Below are positions 62,478 to 64,000 of a stretch of 64,000 nt of DNA, one piece after another (the stretch's first letter is position 1; each line of letters opens with the position of its first letter). The DNA comes from Buddleja alternifolia (lineage: Eukaryota > Streptophyta > Magnoliopsida > Lamiales > Scrophulariaceae). The notes under the pieces were generated by a model. The model was given only the letters and a program-made list of their open reading frames with translations, was not told the origin of the DNA and searched no databases. Position numbers and translations under genes: made by a program. The stretch lies in NCBI GenBank assembly GCA_019426215.1, contig CM033394.1, positions 24,200,195 through 24,264,194 of the forward strand, written 5' to 3'.

Positions 62478-63980
62478 TCATTTTATCACATTGTCACTGG
62501 TTACTTTGTTAAACGGTTCTCGATTCGAAACATTAAGAAGGGCAGTAGGACTTTGTAAGTCTTGATCATAATCAGGTATATCCAATACAAGACTTGCAAA
62601 AGAATTCAATAGAGGTATTACTCCCTTGTCATTCTTCCTCGCTCGTCTTTAGTATGCTTCTTGTTGTTTATCTCACTCTTTGAATCCAACTCCTTATTTC
62701 GGTGAGGAATCGTTATACCAGAGTTCTTTAGCCTTTCTTGTCCAACCTTCTCCTTCTTTTTATTTATATCATGGTCTCTTGTCTTTTTTGGTACGAAAAT
62801 ATTAACCGGTTTTCTATGCACTTTCTTAGCTGACAGGGTAGCTTTGTTTACATGACCAAATGACTTGGATTCCTTCCAAACCGAAGGCTTCGATTGATAA
62901 TCTATCTCAATTTTACACGTGCCCTTATATGATCTGGAATAAGGACACGTATAAGGGCACGTGTAACCACATTTACACCAGACGCCAAAGGTAACGACAT
63001 AAAAAAATGATCTGGAAAAGTAGCATTTACATTAATATTGAGACATACTCGTGCATAATCTATTCTTTGCATGGATAAAGTAAATACATCAAGGTATAGA
63101 GATTTACCCACAACACTAGCGACCGTACTCAACCCGTCTAACTTCCAATATTCTGTCAGAAGATGGCAATGTTTAACCCAAATAGGCACGTCCTTTTGAA
63201 TCTTCTTCTCAAGTGTCATACCTTCTCTCCATTTTTCAAGAAAGAGGGCTTGACCATCGATCAACCACGGTCCTGCTTCAAGAACTTCATTCATCAAGTC
63301 CAAAGAATCAAATTTAAAAAAATAAAACCTAGACTCCATTGCCTTAACTTCATTCAGGCCCATCCAAACTGAATTGACATGCTATTTAACACCAACAAAA
63401 AAAGGTTTCTTTTCCTATGAAATATCCCACAAGAGTGTTGGCCCAGCGTTTCATATCTGATTGAACAATTTCCCATTTTGGATGAACAAATGTCTGACCA
63501 TTGATGATTTCTGGTTAAACAAAGTAAAGAGAAGTACACTTGGAATCAGTGAAATGATCTATAGCAGCAGCTTGGGTTGGGTTCTGTCCAACGCAGATAT
63601 TACCCACCATGAACTCGTGGGATTCCGAGCGAGATGACGGTTGTCGTTCGTCTATTGTTACAGGATTGGCGATTGTAAACTCGGAACCAGATCAATTCGT
63701 ATACCCAATAGGTACCTCTATTGGCACCTGCAAATCAACCGACGAGCCTACTTCATCTGGCTAACCGGAATTCACTAATTCAGTTCTTCGGAATCATAAT
63801 TTGGTAATTCACTACATCTAGCCGACCGGATAGTGAATCATAATTTGGGAAGTTTTTCGGAAGCTCAAGATTCACCGATGACGATAAGCACTCATCCAAA
63901 AGTGGCAAAGCCGACTTCACATCTGCAATAAACATTGCCTGAGAAGAAAGAGCAGAAACCTGCGGCACCTGAAAGCTCAA
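62478..63980 (-). pseudogene. LINE ORF1 with DUF4283, broken
   Basis: N-terminal part at 63980-63780 (VPQVSALSSQAMFIADVKSA), then text around the HRK-type core in shifted frames, and the DUF4283 core at 63363-62902: ESRFYFFKFDSLDLMNEVLE, AGPWLIDGQALFLEKW, VPIWVKHCHLLTEYWKLDGL, IDYARVCLNINVNATFPD. A frameshift at the 17-bp inverted repeat (62913-62966) leads to IEIDYQSKPSVWKESKSFGH, where the CCHC knuckle has lost its cysteines, then a basic C-terminus (MHRKPVNIFVPKKTRDHDIN) and a tail ending NREPFNKVTSDNVIK at 62478. DUF4283 proteins bind nucleic acid in LINE particles. Confidence 0.82.
62913..62966. repeat. 17-bp perfect inverted repeat in LINE ORF1
   Basis: TTACACGTGCCCTTATA at 62913-62929 and its exact reverse complement at 62950-62966, 20-nt loop. 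Located at the point where ORF1 changes frame. Confidence 0.93.
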
Positions 63981-64000
63981 TGGACGACACGGATGAAGTC

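Larger units (their letters stand above)
61505..64000 (-). mobile_element. LINE (L1-type) derivative with ORF1 and 3' end but no ORF2, 5' end beyond window
   Basis: Minus strand: ORF1 with DUF4283 (63450 to 62902) and basic tail (ends 62478), then a 3' region containing TTTGTATGACTCTGTAATTC and AATGAAATTGATCTTTCC, the familiar end of plant L1 LINEs, and an A tail (about 61518-61510). Between the ORF1 stop and this end there are only about 400 bp (plus a MITE), so the endonuclease-RT ORF2 is missing. The LINE 3' end abuts the leader of element E. Confidence 0.82.

Overview
This is a stretch of a plant nuclear genome, almost certainly a eudicot: one gene with plant-type introns sits in a thick layer of nested plant transposable elements (Ty1/copia, Ty3/gypsy of Tat and Athila type, LINE, CACTA, hAT and Mutator-like). 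I cannot name the species; the TE style would suit an asterid, but that is a guess. There are no bacterial features, RNA genes or CRISPR arrays.

Layout. 1-11847: two nested long-LTR copia elements (SIRE/Maximus-like, minus strand), element 1 inserted into element 2; both have broken gag-pol. 11848-16432: AT-rich DNA without a credible gene. 16433-17240: an orphan broken coding remnant. 17241-38022: a pile of two related copia elements on the minus strand. Element A (17241-30310) carries a solo LTR (22192-24484, TSD GTTTG) and a CACTA-type DNA transposon (24595-29339, TSD TAT). Element B (30311-37957) sits in the remains of A's 5' LTR. 38023-39600: a decayed Tat/Ogre-type gypsy gag-pro on the plus strand. 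39968-42330: LTR and leader of a plus-strand copia (element C), just upstream of the gene.

The one convincing host gene is 43015-47352 (+): three exons encoding a 332-residue single-MYB-repeat transcription factor of the KUA1/MYBH/MYBS3 type, apparently intact although intron 2 holds a 919-bp hAT element with a perfect 8-bp TSD.

48482-49479 is a truncated copia RNase H plus 3' LTR. 49480-61504 is another plus-strand copia LTR plus leader (element E), split twice: by a complete 6.66-kb Athila-type element that carries only gag-protease (49916-56572, TSD ACTGT, near-identical LTRs, intact 774-aa frame), and by a solo LTR (57833-59948, TSD GGGAT). 61505-64000 is a minus-strand LINE with a decayed ORF1 and no ORF2, with a Mutator-like MITE full of tandem repeats near its 3' end.

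No multi-gene pathway is present. The most interesting objects are the gag-protease-only element with a four-hairpin array just upstream of its TATA box in both LTRs, an array of 34-nt dyads with fixed 22-bp spacing in the leader of element E, the CACTA element holding splice-bounded open segments that look like captured host exons, and the LTR promoter of element C pointing into the MYB gene. Coordinates of LTR ends come from TG..CA ends, PBS/PPT position and TSDs read by eye; lineage names are inferences from motifs.
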